The notes: generated by a model from the sequence alone, not told the origin. A DNA stretch of 64,000 bases from Suillus spraguei (GCA_016800925.1 JABCPU010000113.1:1-64000), one strand, 5' to 3'. Numbered from the stretch's first letter, positions 47,783-61,281 are shown. Translations and numbers: made by a program.

Positions 47783-50490
47783 GTGTGTCGAGGTCTTGAC
47801 ATGTCTTATAATGATAATCAGGCCGTGCTTTCAGTGAGGATAGCTTTTTTGACCTCTATATTGAAAACAACGAAACAACGACCTTTAGAATGCTTGTTGA
47901 AAATCAATGGTGTCAGTTTTGAAGTCAGTTCGAATATAGGACAGCTTCGGTGCATGCTAAAGAATCATATCAAAAGACTGCAGAAAGCCAAGTTGAAATC
48001 ATTTGCACAAATTCAGACCCAAGCGCAACTACATGATCGCAAAAATTGTTGTTGTCAGCTTTCTTGTGAATGGCCTCAGATTCCATCCTCACAATTGAAG
48101 CGTCATCTGGTGCAGATGTTTAGGGACGAGACTTCTTCAGAAAAGTTGGCCACATTTACCTGCGCGTCTTGTGCTGAAAATGTTTTGTATTCCGGACAGA
48201 CAATAACATCTGTAGCAAACCTTCCTAATTCTTTTCTTTTGCATAGACCTGATTGTCAAAATGATCAGCATATGACAAATGATTATTTTGACCGGGACTG
48301 TCCTTTTCCTCCATTGCCATTTGCAGATTCTAATGGTCCGCTTCATGATTTGATGCTTGATCCATGCAGAGTGAAACAAATCAGTGCAGATGACTTCCAG
48401 CTGTCTTTATGTAATGTCTGCAATAGAAAATTGAAGAAGGGCAAACATCCTGTGTTGAGTCTCGCAAATTGAACTTTTTTGGGAGACGTACCTGACAAAT
48501 TGAAAGATCTGACAGTCGTTGAGGAAGCGATGATCACTCGTTGTCGTGCAAAGTGTTGGATTGTTCAGTTGAAGGAAGAAAACCAAGATCTGCAACTTTC
48601 CACCAATCAGTGCAGGATCAAGGGCCATATAATTGTATATCCTCAATGCCCGCAAGGTATTGCGAATGTCTTACCTCCATCAGTGGCTGACATTATTACT
48701 CCGATCTGCATTATTTTTGTAGGCTCGTGTCCTCCGTCTTGTGCATGGCTTGAAGAAAAGGCCAAGCCTTTGATAGCTCGCAGGGAGAAAATTCGAGCAG
48801 CGTTAGTATGGTTAAACAAACACAACCACCTGTATAAGGACATCACCACTGATTTCGATGTGCTAAATTCTATGGATGATAAAATGCTGATGCCCTTTCA
48901 TGTTGATCATATTCTTCCCAATGACGCTCGGGATTCCTTGACATCAAAATATGATGCAAACAATTCAGTGCAATTGGAGGATTTGTCTGATGTGTGTGAT
49001 TATGAAACCTCATTGTCTAATCATGATGATCCATTGCATGCTGCTGAATTGCAAATTAATTTCGAGAATTTTGTAGTTACTGATGTCGATGGAAATGTGT
49101 CTGCAAATCAATTGCATGCAGCAGCAGTGCGTCATATCAAGAATAAGGGCGGTGGATATGTTCAAATTCCTCATGATCCTGTGCCTGTCAACGAGTTCTT
49201 TGATCCGGACCTTTTTCCAATGATTTATCCTACATTGTTTCCATTTGGTCTGGGAGGATTTGAGGACCACCTGCATACTGAGCCCTTGTCAATCAAGAGA
49301 CATGTCAAACATCTTTCTAATCTCACAGATCGTCGTTTTAAAGAACATTATTCATTGCTGTTCACAGCATTTAACATTTTACAGTGGTGCAAGATCTTAT
49401 TACATACATCTTTGAAAGTGAAGTGGGATTCCTTCCCAACTGTAGCTACTAATCTTGCTGCTGTTTCACCCTGGGCTGTTCACTGTGTGATGGAACATGT
49501 AGCTCGAGGGACACTGTTTCTGCAAATAAGGAAGATGAGCGATGTGTGTTGCATTTAATGAAAGAAGTACAAGTAATAACTTCACAAGTACCAGGATCTG
49601 CGCATGCAAGAAGGAATATGTGAAATGAAATCTGTGGTCTTATGTGTGAGCAAAGCTTGCCAAGTTTCTATGTCACCATCAATCCCACAGATGTATATAA
49701 TCCGCTCGTTAAATTCCTTGCTGGTGCTGAAATAGATGTTGTCAATCTGCTACCAGAGGAAGTACCGAAATTCCATGATCAGTCTATCCTCATAGCCCAA
49801 AATCCGGCCGTTGCAGCAAAGTTTTTCAATACTTACATGAAAGTATTTATCAAATGTCTTTTGCAATTCGAATGTAAGGGCACAGACCTTCATGAAGGCA
49901 TACTCGGTACTGTCAACGCATATTATGGATGTGTCGAAGCTCAAGGCAGAGGTACACTGCACTGTCATATGCTGATATGGCTTGAAGGTGCACTCAATCC
50001 CAATGAGATCAAGGATCAAATATTACAAAGTGAGGAACAGATATTTAAAGAGCGTCTTCTCCGATACCTAGAAGATACCATTTCAACGTGCATCCCTGAA
50101 CTCCCAGAAGAAGACGTGTCAATACCGAATCAAATATTTCATCCGTGTTCAACTTGAGGAGTGAATTTTCAGAACACTGAGGATGACTTGTTAGACACAA
50201 TGCGGAAGAAAGACGCACATCTCCTGGCCAAAAAATGCCAGACTCACAGGCATTCAAAAACATGCTGGAAATATTGGAGGGGCCCACCAGAACCGAAGGA
50301 ATGTCACTTTGACCTGGACGAGAAAAATGTACATCCAATAAGCCTGACTGATCCAAATACAGGAGAGATAACTTTAAAGTGTTTGGATGGTCTAGTCAAC
50401 CATTTTAATGCAAGCATACTGGAAGCTATGAGGTGCAACATGGATATTAAGTTCATTGGTTCGGGACCAGCTGTGAAAGCAATATTGTGA
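47783..50490 (+). pseudogene. Helitron N-terminal and Rep (HUH) region
   Basis: Three frames follow one another. The first (47783-48472) has CCCQLSCEW and CNVCNRKLKKG. The second (48479-49558) contains HVDHILPNDAR, KNKGGGYVQIPHDPVPVNEFFDPDLFPMIYPTLFPFG and FTAFNILQ of the Helitron-like N domain. The third (49642-50157 and 50161-50490) has FYVTINPTDVYNPLV and the HUH-type motif GTLHCHMLIW (about 49950-49980). The catalytic tyrosine region near 50485 is frameshifted (YCDYITKSQ out of frame with the preceding KAIL). Stops at 47759, 48472, 49609 and 50155 are TGA. Confidence 0.8.
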
Positions 50491-50738
50491 CTACATCACA
50501 AAGTCGCAGTTGAAAACTCACATTGCATTGGCTGCAATGGAAACAGCAGTCCACAAATTAGAGGTGTATGATCCAAACAATGATGATTACAAATTATGAG
50601 CAAAGAAAATGCTACAAAAATGTGCTCACTCAATGATTTCTCACCAAGAACTATCTGCACAGCAAGTGTGTTCATACTTGATGGATTTCGAAGACCACTT
50701 CACGAGTCACGAGTACTGCAGCTTGTATTGGACAAACT

Positions 50739-53204
50739 TTGAATCCTTCCTTTGTTGAAAAATGTAGTCCAAGTCCTGAATGTAATCAAACATCTATGAC
50801 TGATGATATCACATTGAGAACCACTCACGATCATCATGATGATACCAAAGAAAATTTAGATAAGCATGATGAGGAATTGGAGGATAGGCCAGTTGAAGGA
50901 ACACTTGATGATGATGAAGTCTATGTTGAACAACTTCAAAATGATGAAATCAGAATCGGCAGTGATAACTTCGGAACTATTGTACCCAAAGCTGCGCAGG
51001 TTATGGACTATTTGCATCGACACGAAAAGTTCAATAATATATGTGTATGGGACTTTGTAGCTCAGGTGGACAAAGTGGAAAATAACAAGAAAAATAACAA
51101 TAAGAAAACAACAACTCAGCGTACAAACGACAATGAATCATACTGTGATGACAATGTTGATAATGAAGATGAGCTTACTGATAATACCTTAGAAGATTCA
51201 GAAGACATGGAAGTGAACGAACCATACCTGTTTCTTTCAGCAGAGGAAATTCTTCATTCTTCCACCAAAACACGGCCCTTTGCAGAATTACAGGCTGGAC
51301 ATTATGAATCACGCACACATTTTCAGCGAGTGAGACGATGGGAGAATCAACTCATACCTGTTCCAATGGGTCCAAAGATGCCTATTGAACAATATGCAAA
51401 TATTGCACGAATGTAAGGACAGCCGAGATGATCATTTCACGAACCGTCGACTTCAACATAAACTGGCAGGAATCTCGACCGAAATAGCAAACTACAATCA
51501 TGGTTTTAATGATGATGATATATTCACAGACAATACCGATGAAGATATACTCACTCATCTTGAATCAATGGACTCCTGCTGTTCAATCCACAAAGAAATG
51601 ATTAACAATGATCTGATCTGCTGCCTTCAACATATGGACTCATGCCAGTTCTTCGACAGTCTCTCGCATGTGTTGAATCCTGTGAATGCTAGTACAGACC
51701 TGTGTGAAAATGGCAGTAAGATATCTGAAGAAATGATTCAAAATATGGAGCAAGAGAATGAATGGCGAGACTGCTATGAGAAAAGACGGACAAAATGGAA
51801 GCAAAACCAAGCAGTGAAAGATACCTTGAAATCACACTTACCTATCAATTACAATGGACCATCAACAACAATTGAAACACTACAGATGAGACCATCAGAA
51901 ACACATGAGAGCCTCACTCCAAATATCCAGAGCCATACACATCCAATTGATGAATTCCATGATGTGAATATTGAACAATTTGCCCAAGAATGGTCACTAA
52001 ACAATGAACAATCAAGAGCATTCAGAATAATAGCAGAACACAGTCAAGCGAACAAGCCCGAACCTCTGAGAATGTTCATTGGAGGACCTGCTGGAACTGG
52101 CAAATCTCAAATCATCACTGCTTTAAAAGATTTCTTCATCAGATGGAACCAAGAACAACGATTCAGACTTGCCTCATATATGGGATTGGCTGTGCAAAAC
52201 ATCTCAGGCATGACTCTGCATGCATCTCTCCTGTTAAATCAAAGACATACATCATCAGCAAATACTAAAACAAAACAAGACCTTACTACGATGTGGAAAG
52301 GTATTGACTACCTGTTCATCGATGAAGTATCTATGATAAGCTGCATTTTCTCTGTAAGATTCATGATGCATTAGTTGATGCCAAAGGTAATACTGCACCA
52401 TTCAGAGGAATAAATATCATCTTTGCTGGAGATTTCACTCAGCTTTCGCCTGTAAGCAGAAAACAATTGTATGCTCACCTTGACCTCAGACGCTGTGCAA
52501 CAACACAGGGACAGAAAAGCATCTTCGGCAGACTGCTCTGGTTATCGACAAACACTGTGGTACTATTGATGAAAATAATGCATCAATCAGGTTCAGAGAA
52601 TGAATGGTTTGTTGAAACCCTTGCACACCTATGCCAAGGAAAATGTACAATAGATGATTATCAGCTTTTGCAAATGAGAGTAATTACCACCAACACAAGA
52701 GATACAGATGATTGTGATTGGAAAGACGCACCAATCATTGTCTGTGATAATGAAAGCAAAGATGAATTGAACATTAGAATGACGACAGCATTTGCACAAA
52801 GAACAAGACATACCCTTCATTGGTACCACTGCACAGATAAACATAAAGGAAAACAGCTGCACGACAAGGATCTAATTAACAAATTACAGCATTTGAACTT
52901 GGGAAAAACAAACATGCGACTAGGAAAGATTCCGCTAGTGATTGGAATGCCAGTCCTTGTGTCCCAAAATTTTGATATCGAAGGTGGAATCATGAATGGT
53001 AGTACCGGAATACTGAAGAAAGTGAGATACACAGTCAATGACGAAAAACAATGTGTACTGAGATCCTGTATTGTAGAAATCAATCAGTCATAAGATGATG
53101 CGCTACCAAACCTACATCCACACAACATATCCATCATTGAAGACTCCGTGGAACTAAGATTTATGCATCCTAATTCCAAAAAGACATGCCACATTACATG
53201 CACC
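50739..53204 (+). pseudogene. Helitron linker and PIF1-type helicase, first part
   Basis: A very acidic Asn/Asp-rich linker is followed by the helicase. Walker A GGPAGTGKSQII lies at 52081-52115, and Walker B DYLFIDEVSMI at about 52305-52340. A one-base shift near 52345 breaks the frame, after which FAGDFTQLSPV and GMPVLVSQNFDIEGGIMNGSTG follow (52425-53010). The gene is cut at 53205 by LTR family B copy 2. Confidence 0.8.
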
Positions 53205-54845
53205 TGTTACGACCATGCAAAACCGAAGATTAGTAAGAAGTCCTGGTCTTACATGGGGTTGTACCGGAGGGTTGTAAAGTCAAAGGGGCTTGGCCTCAGC
53301 TCGTACGCTGTGCCCCTTACCCGAGTATGTGCCCTTAATTTCAGATGAAGTCCAAGGGAGAGTTCTGGTGAAGTCCAGATGGAGGGTCCGGACGAACTCT
53401 AAGGCAGGATAGCTCAACAGAGCTCCGATGGACTTCCGGATGAGCGCGGGAATGCGCCGGAACTATTTCCGGAAGGTAGGGAGTAATGGTAACACTACTG
53501 GAACAAGCTCCAAGTAGAATGGATGAAGGATGGACTGCTGGACAAAGTCCAGGGCAGGATAGGAGCAGAGCTCCGGAGGGAAAGATGATCCATAGATGTC
53601 AGAGGATAGGATAGGATGGATCCGAAGGACTAGGGGTCCGAAGGTCTGGAGCTCAGGAGGAGCGGAGGAGCGGAGGAGCGGAGGAGCGGAGGAGGGAGGA
53701 GCGGAGGAGCGGAGGAGGAGCGGAGGAGCGGAGGAGCGGAGGAGCGGAGGAGCGGAGGAGCGGAGGAGCGGAGGAGCGGAGGAGCGGAGGAGGAGCGGAG
53801 GAGCGGGAGCGGAGGAGCGGAGGAGCGGAGGAGCGGAGGAGCGGAGGAGCGGAGGAGCGGAGGAGCGGAGAGCGGAGGAGCGGAGGAGCGGAGGAGCGGA
53901 GGAGCGGAGGAGCGGAGGAGGAGGAGCGGAGGAGCGGAGGAGCGGAGGAGCGGAGGAGCGGAGGAGCGGAGGAGCGGAGGAGCGGAGGAGCGGAGGAGCG
54001 GAGGAGCGGAGGAGGGAGAGCGGAGGAGCGGAGGAGCGGAGGAGCGGAGGAGCGGAGGAGCGAGAAGGGATGATCGGATGATCGGATGAGCATAGCTCTG
54101 TAGATCTTAGAGGAAGTGTTGGCTACTAGAGAGAGTAGGTCCGGATAGGTGTAGAGATAGTATAGACTACTCCGGACAAGGTCCAGAATAGAAACAGACA
54201 GTATAAGACTACCAAAGGTAGAGTCGGAGGTGAAACAGATGATAGACAGAGATGGACGAAGTCCGAAAAAGATTATAGGACATAGGGTCAAAGCTCCGGC
54301 CTAGGGAGTGATCCCATAGGCCTGAGTCGGAAGCTTACAAGGGCTGGAGCCCAAGTGCAAGAACAGAAACGGAGTTATATAGACATGATAACAGGATACA
54401 GAGTAATCAAAGGAATATACAGAAGTAGGAACAATGAATCAGACTGAGGTCTGCAGGAGTTGTACTACAAGTTTATATACTGTAGGTAGCATGCTAGAAG
54501 GCAAGTAAGGATAGTCTGAGGCTATGTTTGAGGCATTGCGGAACACAAGGCTATGAACTCAGAAATAAGACTTGTATGAAATATCTTATCAAGACGGAAG
54601 TCAAGATAACCGAAAGCCAGAGGTGCAGAGATAACTGAAAGCCGGACACAGGTATTAACCTAAAAAGAGTAACGCGCAGGTGCGCGGGAATAGTTTTGGA
54701 TATGAGCATGGATCGGATATGGACATGGATCGGATATGACACGGATCGGATGGGTGGATCAGATTGGAGTGGATGGGTGGACTAGGATGTATGGATTGGG
54801 TGTCCAGATGTCCATGGATCAGACCTGAATGTACAGTATATGACA
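53205..54845 (-). repeat. Solo LTR family B, copy 2
   Basis: A 1641-bp copy of the LTR at 11177-12688, with GCACC on both flanks (53200-53204, 54846-54850). It interrupts the Helitron helicase between HITCT and VPILPDFVITAHK, and removal rejoins the frame. It differs from copy 1 mainly by a longer minisatellite. Confidence 0.93.
53655..54062. repeat. 9-bp minisatellite GAGGAGCGG, longer allele
   Basis: About 45 units of the same 9-mer found at 11626-11837, with scattered 1-6-bp unit defects such as a missing GAGC or an extra GAG. It is roughly twice as long and less regular than the array in copy 1. Confidence 0.9.
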
Positions 54846-54850
54846 GCACC

Positions 54851-55423
54851 CAGGTTCCCATTCTTCCAGATTTTGTGATCACTGCACATAAGTCCCAGGG
54901 ACAGACATTGGAGAAAGTTATCGTGGATCTTGGCTCGAAATGGTGTAGAGGAGCCGAAAAACCATATGTGATGATATCACGCGTGACTTCCCTTCAAAGC
55001 CTATTCATCCTACGTCCATTCAACTACAGCAAAATTTGTTCTCACCCATCCCAAGACATTCGCCGTGAGATGCTTCGATTAGACATATTAAACCTGAAGA
55101 CATTAATTGAATGGCCACATGCAACCAACGAAGAACGAGAACTAGCACAACAACAACTACCAACATTGAACCACCTAGTTACACAGAATAAAATATTAGC
55201 ATGTACCAAACAAGACCAAGTGCACAAACTAGACAGGGTTCAACAGATCATCCTCGACCTCGACAATCTTGCTTTAGCAGGCACCCAAGCCGGGACAGAC
55301 CAACAACCACCTCGTCGAAAGAAGAGGAAACTGACTAACTCAGTCAGTATTGAAAATGATGAGATGATCACTGAGGTACCTCAACCACCTCCACAGCATA
55401 CCAAACGACACAGAGCATCCTGA
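54851..55423 (+). pseudogene. Helitron helicase C-terminal part
   Basis: Carries the last helicase motifs, FVITAHKSQGQTLEKV (about 54873-54920) and YVMISRVTSLQSLFIL (about 54965-55012). A helical segment and a basic tail (PPRRKKRKL) follow, with a stop at about 55421. This part is open and undamaged. Confidence 0.85.
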
Positions 55424-55596
55424 TGGCTGACACACTTGCCTGACTGCTGATGAAATTAGCATTTGTCAGCAACAATATGAGCATTTGTCAATGACACATC
55501 CTACTGTGTGTCATACCCCCAGAACCCTTAACTCCGCTTATTTAAAGAAAGATTCAATGTGTGTCAGCCCCTAATTCTATCACCTGATCCACCACC

Positions 55597-56960
55597 ATGT
55601 CCTCACCTGGTGTGAGGTCAAGTGCTTCTCACAATGTGTTGCTGACAGTATATATGACCATGTCACTGACACCATTACAAGCCTTGGGAAGGATGGCTTG
55701 GGTGAAGCAGATTTTGGAATCGATTGGACTACGACCGTCCAAGACAATTACAGCGGGACCAGCTGATCATATGTGAACACTAAGGATGGTCGCCCATTCA
55801 GGACAAACATTATTGGGCAAATTGCCACTTTGACATGTGGGACGAAGCATTCTGCAAAAGGCACTCACTTTACCAAAAAGGTGACTCTGTGTCTTGTTAC
55901 TTATAAACAAGATCTGACATTGAAAATGAGAATATACCGTTAAGCAATTCAGACACAGTCAAATGGAAATGGGCAATTTCCAAACCCACACTAAGCTCCC
56001 CAAATCTGACAGACATATGGGAGAATCAGTTGACATCGATCAAAGACTGGGTCAGTGAAGAAAGCAAGAGAGCAGCAACAGTCAGTTCTAAACAAAACAC
56101 TAGATGACAACTAACACACTCAACAGGGTTCGAAAATAAATGCATGCATCACTAAGAGTGCCAATGACCTCCAATACGCGGACCTTATCATGCTGACATC
56201 GCAACACATCTATGAGGTAAGAAAAAAAAATACTCTTTTACTACCACTCACCATCTCCCACAGAAACCAGAAGGCGTCAACACTAACCAGAATGCCACTC
56301 CCCGACGAACGAAACGAAAGAACGTCAAGGACAGTATGGTAGAACAGCAGAGCATGGCAGCATCCATGAGCTCAATGGCGACCTCGAGCACAAACATGAA
56401 CATTCCGACACCTCCTCCAGATAAAGGTACTCATCATCCTCATGCTCCTGCACATAATCCACTCATTCTATAAATGTTACTCCAGGAGCACTATACAACC
56501 CGAGGATCCTGCCTGACTACCATGGGTCATATTTTCAACTGTGACGAAACAAAATAAAGCAGCTGAACATTTATGACTCAGCAGAGAATGGTGGCAAGCT
56601 CATCCCTATGCACAAGACTTACTCAAAATTAAGGCCAGAATGCTTGTTCTCACCGTCTGCGATGCTCATGTATACAATATAGTGCAAAATGGCCAACTGA
56701 CCAGCGTGCGTACCAAACAGCGTCATCCGAAACAATTGCTGACAAACCATTTCAGACTTTTCAGCTTGGTGTACAAGCCATAAAGGTCCTGGATCCTTCT
56801 GATGAACCTGTCGAAGAACACATGATCCCAGTGCTTTCCACAATTTCCATTAACATGTCAAAAGATGGCTCTGCCATCAGCCCCTCCAAAAAAAAACAAG
56901 CACACAAATGAACAGAAGAACAAAGGAGGGAAGGGAAAAGAGAAAGAGAAAATGGACTAA
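55597..56960 (+). pseudogene. Helitron-adjacent gene remnant
   Basis: Starts MSSPGVRSSASHNV at 55597 with introns and many stops. Readable pieces include GRPFRTNIIGQIATLTCGTKHSAKGTHF, a TPPP-containing stretch, and LPDYHGSYFQL then NIYDSAENGGKLIPMH (56510-56610). The last part, DPSDEPVEEHMIPVLSTISINMS, is frameshifted relative to it. I do not recognise the family. Its place after the helicase suggests a Helitron passenger or second gene. Confidence 0.45.
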
Positions 56961-57994
56961 CTGCGACTCAATTTTTGTATTTATAGCATCAGCCTCCATC
57001 TCATTCTAGCACTTGCTTCCATCTCACAGATCGTCTGGATTGCGACTTGTCTTGTACTTATATTTGTGGCACTTGAAGTCTACATTGAGTTGATCTCATT
57101 GATCTCTATGATATTTGTATCAGTAGCACTTGATTCATGAAGTCTGGGTTGAATCGATCTTGTTGATCTTGTATATGTAGCTGTTACAATCAAATCACCT
57201 TGCTTGCAAGGTCATATGGTATGCGACGAAATCTGATGGACTAACTGCCAATAATAAATATCAATAAACATCAATAAACCGTGAGTCTCTTTGTCATTGA
57301 ACGTGATCATTGTTGAAATACACGATCCTTGCTACCATGGTGAAATGCAGCTCTGGAGGAGGTTTCAGTTACACGCTGTGCAGATTCTGTCAAGTTTATA
57401 ACTCACCACTTACAAACAGGTATAGTACAAAAAAAAGACATTGCCACTATGATCCTGGCAATGTCGACAATAACAGATGTCATGAAAGTTTCAGCTCGAA
57501 GGGTGATTGATCCCTCCATTGCGACTACAGGGCTTGCAAGACCACGGTCAGGTCTATGAAAAGCAAACCACGCACGGTCAGTGCGCCTTTTAAGGCCTGA
57601 GAAGCTAGGAGAGGATCACAAGTTAGAGAGGAGACTGATCCCACACTGTCAACTTATATACCTTTGAAGACCACTGACTCAGTGCCGCACAGTCCACATG
57701 AAGAACACCGTTTTAGCCAAATTCTGACCTAATTAGAAAGAACACATGCGAATAAAGAAGGAAATGACACTTCGAAGAGTAGAAGTCTGTTCAGAAGACC
57801 AGAAGCCAGAATAGAGAACAGAACGTCAAAAGAAGAACATGACACGTCCATTTAGAGAGCCAAGTGCTATAATAAATGCCAGTACTACCTAGAAAATGTC
57901 CAATTCTTATATCTGCTTATACAAGCAAGGTCAAATTCGCATTGCCGAACCCTAGTGATGCATGTTGTGGCTCGGAAAAAATCGACTGTAGCGG
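56961..57994. other. No gene recognised
   Basis: Contains a 66-codon frame at 57310 with a C-x2-C..C..C pattern (MVKCSSGGG..CRFCQVYN..RCHES), too short to assign. The remainder is non-coding. The Helitron 3' end may lie in this stretch. Confidence 0.4.
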
Positions 57995-59656
57995 TGTAAA
58001 GATACAATCTAGCCTGGGCTGTAGATAAACCATGGCCTAAGCTAGTATGCAAGTCTTGCGCTCTACCTAGTCTGCTTCACTTGCAAGGCAAGAACGTTCA
58101 ACCCTAAAGGGAATGCTAAGTTAGTATAGTTCAATATTGCCTAACCTGTGGTGCGTGACTGCCGTTGGAGGTAGCGAGATGCTAGCGGTGACCTCCGGTC
58201 CTGTTAAGACTGTACTCAAGGGTAGAGAGATCGAAGGGCTTTGGCTCAGTTCATACACTGTGCCTTTCTCGAGTAATGCCCCTTATTTCAGGGAGGAGTT
58301 ATTCATCCGAAGACCTGGAAGGAGTTGCGTGACGGATCCGGGTGTCCGAAGGTGTCGGATATGATACGTCTGAAGGTTATTCGGAACGTAAGGAGAGGAC
58401 AGAGATTAAGGCTAGTTTCAGAACGAGTTCCTAACTAGAAACTAACGGAGATAGACTATAGGAATCAATCCTAAGTCTCGGAAGGTGACTTAAAGCGGAA
58501 AGTGGCTTAAGTCCGGAGGAGGCAGAATGAGTAGAATCTAAGATGATATTCGAACTAAGGTTCTACGGAGATCTACAAGTGGTTTATATACTGTAAGTAT
58601 CTAAGACGGATAATCAGCAAGTCTGGGACCAAGGGCTATGTACGAAGTGTAACGGAAGTCTATTAGTTAATGCACAGCGGATCAGTAAGCATGAATCGGA
58701 AATGAACACAGGAAATGGATCAGTAACACAGGACGGAAATATAAACAGCCGGAATACCGGAAACAGGAGAATGACGAAAGGAGATAGGCGCAGATATACA
58801 CAAGGAGTTAAGGTGTGAGAAGTCAGCACATTCGATGGGTGGTCGGGCAGGATCTGGACCGGACGGATATGGAATTGATCGGATCTGATCGATATGGTTG
58901 GATCTGAGATTAGAAGTATGGTATATGACAGGTCCATGGAAACTTGCGGTAAAACTAGTGGTAAGCGTGGGAATGCAGTAGGCAAGCAGTAGCGTGAACA
59001 GTAAAACTGCGGTAGTACAAGCGGTAAAACTGCGGTAAGCGTGGGAACTTCTGCAGTAAAACAAGCGGTAGTGTAGCGGTGAAGCATGAGAAAGTGGTAG
59101 TGCTAGCGGTGAAGCGCGGGAAAGCGGTAAAGAGCGGTGGTGCATGCAGTGGTAACACAATTCTTAAGGAAACAGTGACTTCAGTAAAGGACTTTATTTC
59201 ATAGTGACAGTAGTGGTGACTATTCCTAAGTACTGTGTGTACTATAGGAGGGAAGTAAGGAATGAGTACGGGTACCTAGGAATTTTATACTAAGGAATAG
59301 CTATGGAAACGGAAGGGATAGGATAAACACGCAGCAGACATGTAATAAGACTGCACTACAGTTTACAAAACATCACGTACCGCGAGACTGGATGGACATA
59401 GGACAGGCGGTGATTCTTGCTTGTGGATGCCTAATGGGTTCGTGGAGATTGCCAAAGATTACTGCTTCACGGGAAAGTTGCCGCAGTACAGCCGTTAAGC
59501 TGCAACGAGGCTTCCAGAGTGTGGAACGATACCATTAGATAGGGGTAAACACATGGTAAAGTAGGACGGTGAAGCCGAAGGGTAAGGATAATGATTGCGT
59601 GTGACACCTATATGAAAATGTGCCATTTCAAGCTCAGCATGAGTTTGTTTGTCACA
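57995..59656 (+). repeat. LTR-like family C, copy 1 (with nested LTR A)
   Basis: Starts TGTAAAGATACAATCTAGCC like the copies at 61282 and 61849. Without the nested solo LTR it is about 0.9 kb. It holds many CGGTA and CGGTAAA words (58940-59150). A possible end is TTTGTCACA at 59656, giving a 4-bp flank GCGG on both sides, but a 5-bp match is not seen, so the end is uncertain. Confidence 0.6.
58202..58930 (-). repeat. Solo LTR family A, copy 4
   Basis: A 729-bp block, TGTTAAGACT to TATATGACA, with GGTCC on both flanks (58197-58201, 58931-58935). The uninterrupted target sequence, CCTCCGGTCCATGGAAAC, is present in the paralogous family C copy at about 62048-62065, which proves the insertion. 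Confidence 0.96.
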
Positions 59657-60599
59657 GCGGGCTCTGCAGCGTGCGGCCTTTCGCATTATAATTATTAGAG
59701 TCAGTTTGGCAACCAGATGTTGACCAACATTTGGCAAATACATTCTCGGCTGACTATTTCGCCGAAGGTCAGAGCTTGAATGACATGGGTCGAATTCGGA
59801 CTAATCCTAGTACACTGATATCTCCTGTCCCTGTAGCCTTGATGTATCATTAACTATAGTTATAATCAAAGTGTGATACATGTATTACTGTGGTGCATAA
59901 TTAACTGGTCCATAGAGCTGATATATCAGTGGAGGATCCTGTCAGGACATTCCCATAATAGTCTTGCACCCCCAATTATCGCTTTTTTGGCACCTCAACT
60001 CATGAGTAAAATATCACATTTCTTAATTTAACTTGATGGGACTTATTCTACTTAATTTGGCAGCCAAGTATGTCAAGACATCTAAGTTCATCTAAGTTAG
60101 CATTTTAACTTGGCAAGCAACTTAAACGACTTAGCACCAAGATGATTAAGACACTCAAGACCTTCAAAGCAATTTAAGACACTTTTCAACTTAAGTTTTC
60201 TAAGAAAATATCATATATTAAGATGCTAGTAACTCAAAAGCATGATGATCAATGAACTGGTTTACATAAAATCCTTGATAGACATCCAGAGAATCATGGA
60301 ATCAAAGTCCATGTGGTATCAACTCAGTTCCAAATATTGGGAGTAAGTGTGCACTGTGGATAATACTGTCAGTATGGATAATAGGCGTGTTCCAAGACCC
60401 ATCTTCATTGAAACATGGCGCGACCATCCACATTCCTGTAAGCTTGTCTGGTTGTTCAGCGATCTGATGGAACCATTGAATGAGGGTACATGAATATGTG
60501 CAACCTGTAGGCTAGGAGATATCCCTCAGCAAGTGTCAAGAACAGCACTGAGGTGTAGCGACGGAGGCTTGCATATGTTTGAGTATCAATAAGTTACAT
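59657..60599. other. No gene recognised; AT-rich
   Basis: From about 59990 the sequence is AT-rich with repeated ACTTAA/CATCTAAGTT words. No coding or RNA gene was seen. Confidence 0.45.
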
Positions 60600-61281
60600 A
60601 ACAATCAGTGGCTTGTGATGAAGGTGAAACTGTACAGTATGAGTCAGCATCAACACACCCCCTCACTGAGACACAAGCTTAAGGCCAGTGAGGTGTTTCA
60701 AGAAAAGAGGGCAAGGCAAGGCTTTGGTAAGGATATCTGCTGTATTCTTGTGGGTAGGGAGCCACTTGAGCAAAAATGTCTGCTGTTCAATATGGAGGTG
60801 AATAAAGTGATAATGGATGTCAATATGTTTCAAATGAATATGATTCTGCGCCTCCTTGGAGAGCGAAATTGTGCCTGTGTTGTCCATGTGAATGACAAGA
60901 GGGAAAGAGTGAGAGGAATATGTAAAGCAGTGAGGAGTGATTGGAGCCAGAGCCCCTCCTGAATGACATGAGTGACAGCCATTTACTCAGCCTCCATAGA
61001 GGACAATGCAATGGTTGCCTGCTTCTTGGAGACATGCGAAATCAGTCCCCCTGCAAAATACCAGGCATATCCAGAGATCGAATGATGATCAATGGAGGAG
61101 CTTGCCCAGTCAGTATCACAGAAACCATGAAGGGTTTTGTACACGTCCGAGCCACCATACTCAAGACGGAGGTTGATGGAGCCAGCAAGGTACCAAAGAA
61201 GATGCTTAGTGGCAGCATAATGAGCAGGGGTGGGCCATGCATTGTGCTGTGTGAGGGAGTTAACTGCAAAAGAGATGTCAG
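60600..61281 (-). pseudogene. Ty1/copia RNase H fragment (copia 4)
   Basis: The minus strand encodes DISFAVNSLTQHNAWPTPAHY and LRLEYGGSDVYKTLHGFCDTDWASS, then SKKQATIALSSMEAE. After a frameshift come HLKHIDIHYHFIHLHIEQ and KNTADILTKALP. A polypurine tract GTGAGGGGG then meets TGTGTTGATGC at about 60655, the expected start of a 3' LTR. The RT part is cut off at 61281 by family C copy 2. Confidence 0.8.

Larger units (their letters stand above)
45739..55423 (+). mobile_element. Helitron Rep/helicase gene, nested and decayed
   Basis: A single rolling-circle transposase gene of about 6.7 kb, expanded to 9.7 kb by a Tc1 element (46422-47726) and a solo LTR (53205-54845). Order: N-terminal region (45739-46421), DUF6570-like Cys segment (about 48050-48480), Helitron-like N domain and Rep (48480-50740), acidic linker (50740-51500), PIF1-type helicase (52000-55100). 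Several frameshifts and TGA stops show it is inactive. I could not place the terminal TC and CTRR ends. Confidence 0.8.
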
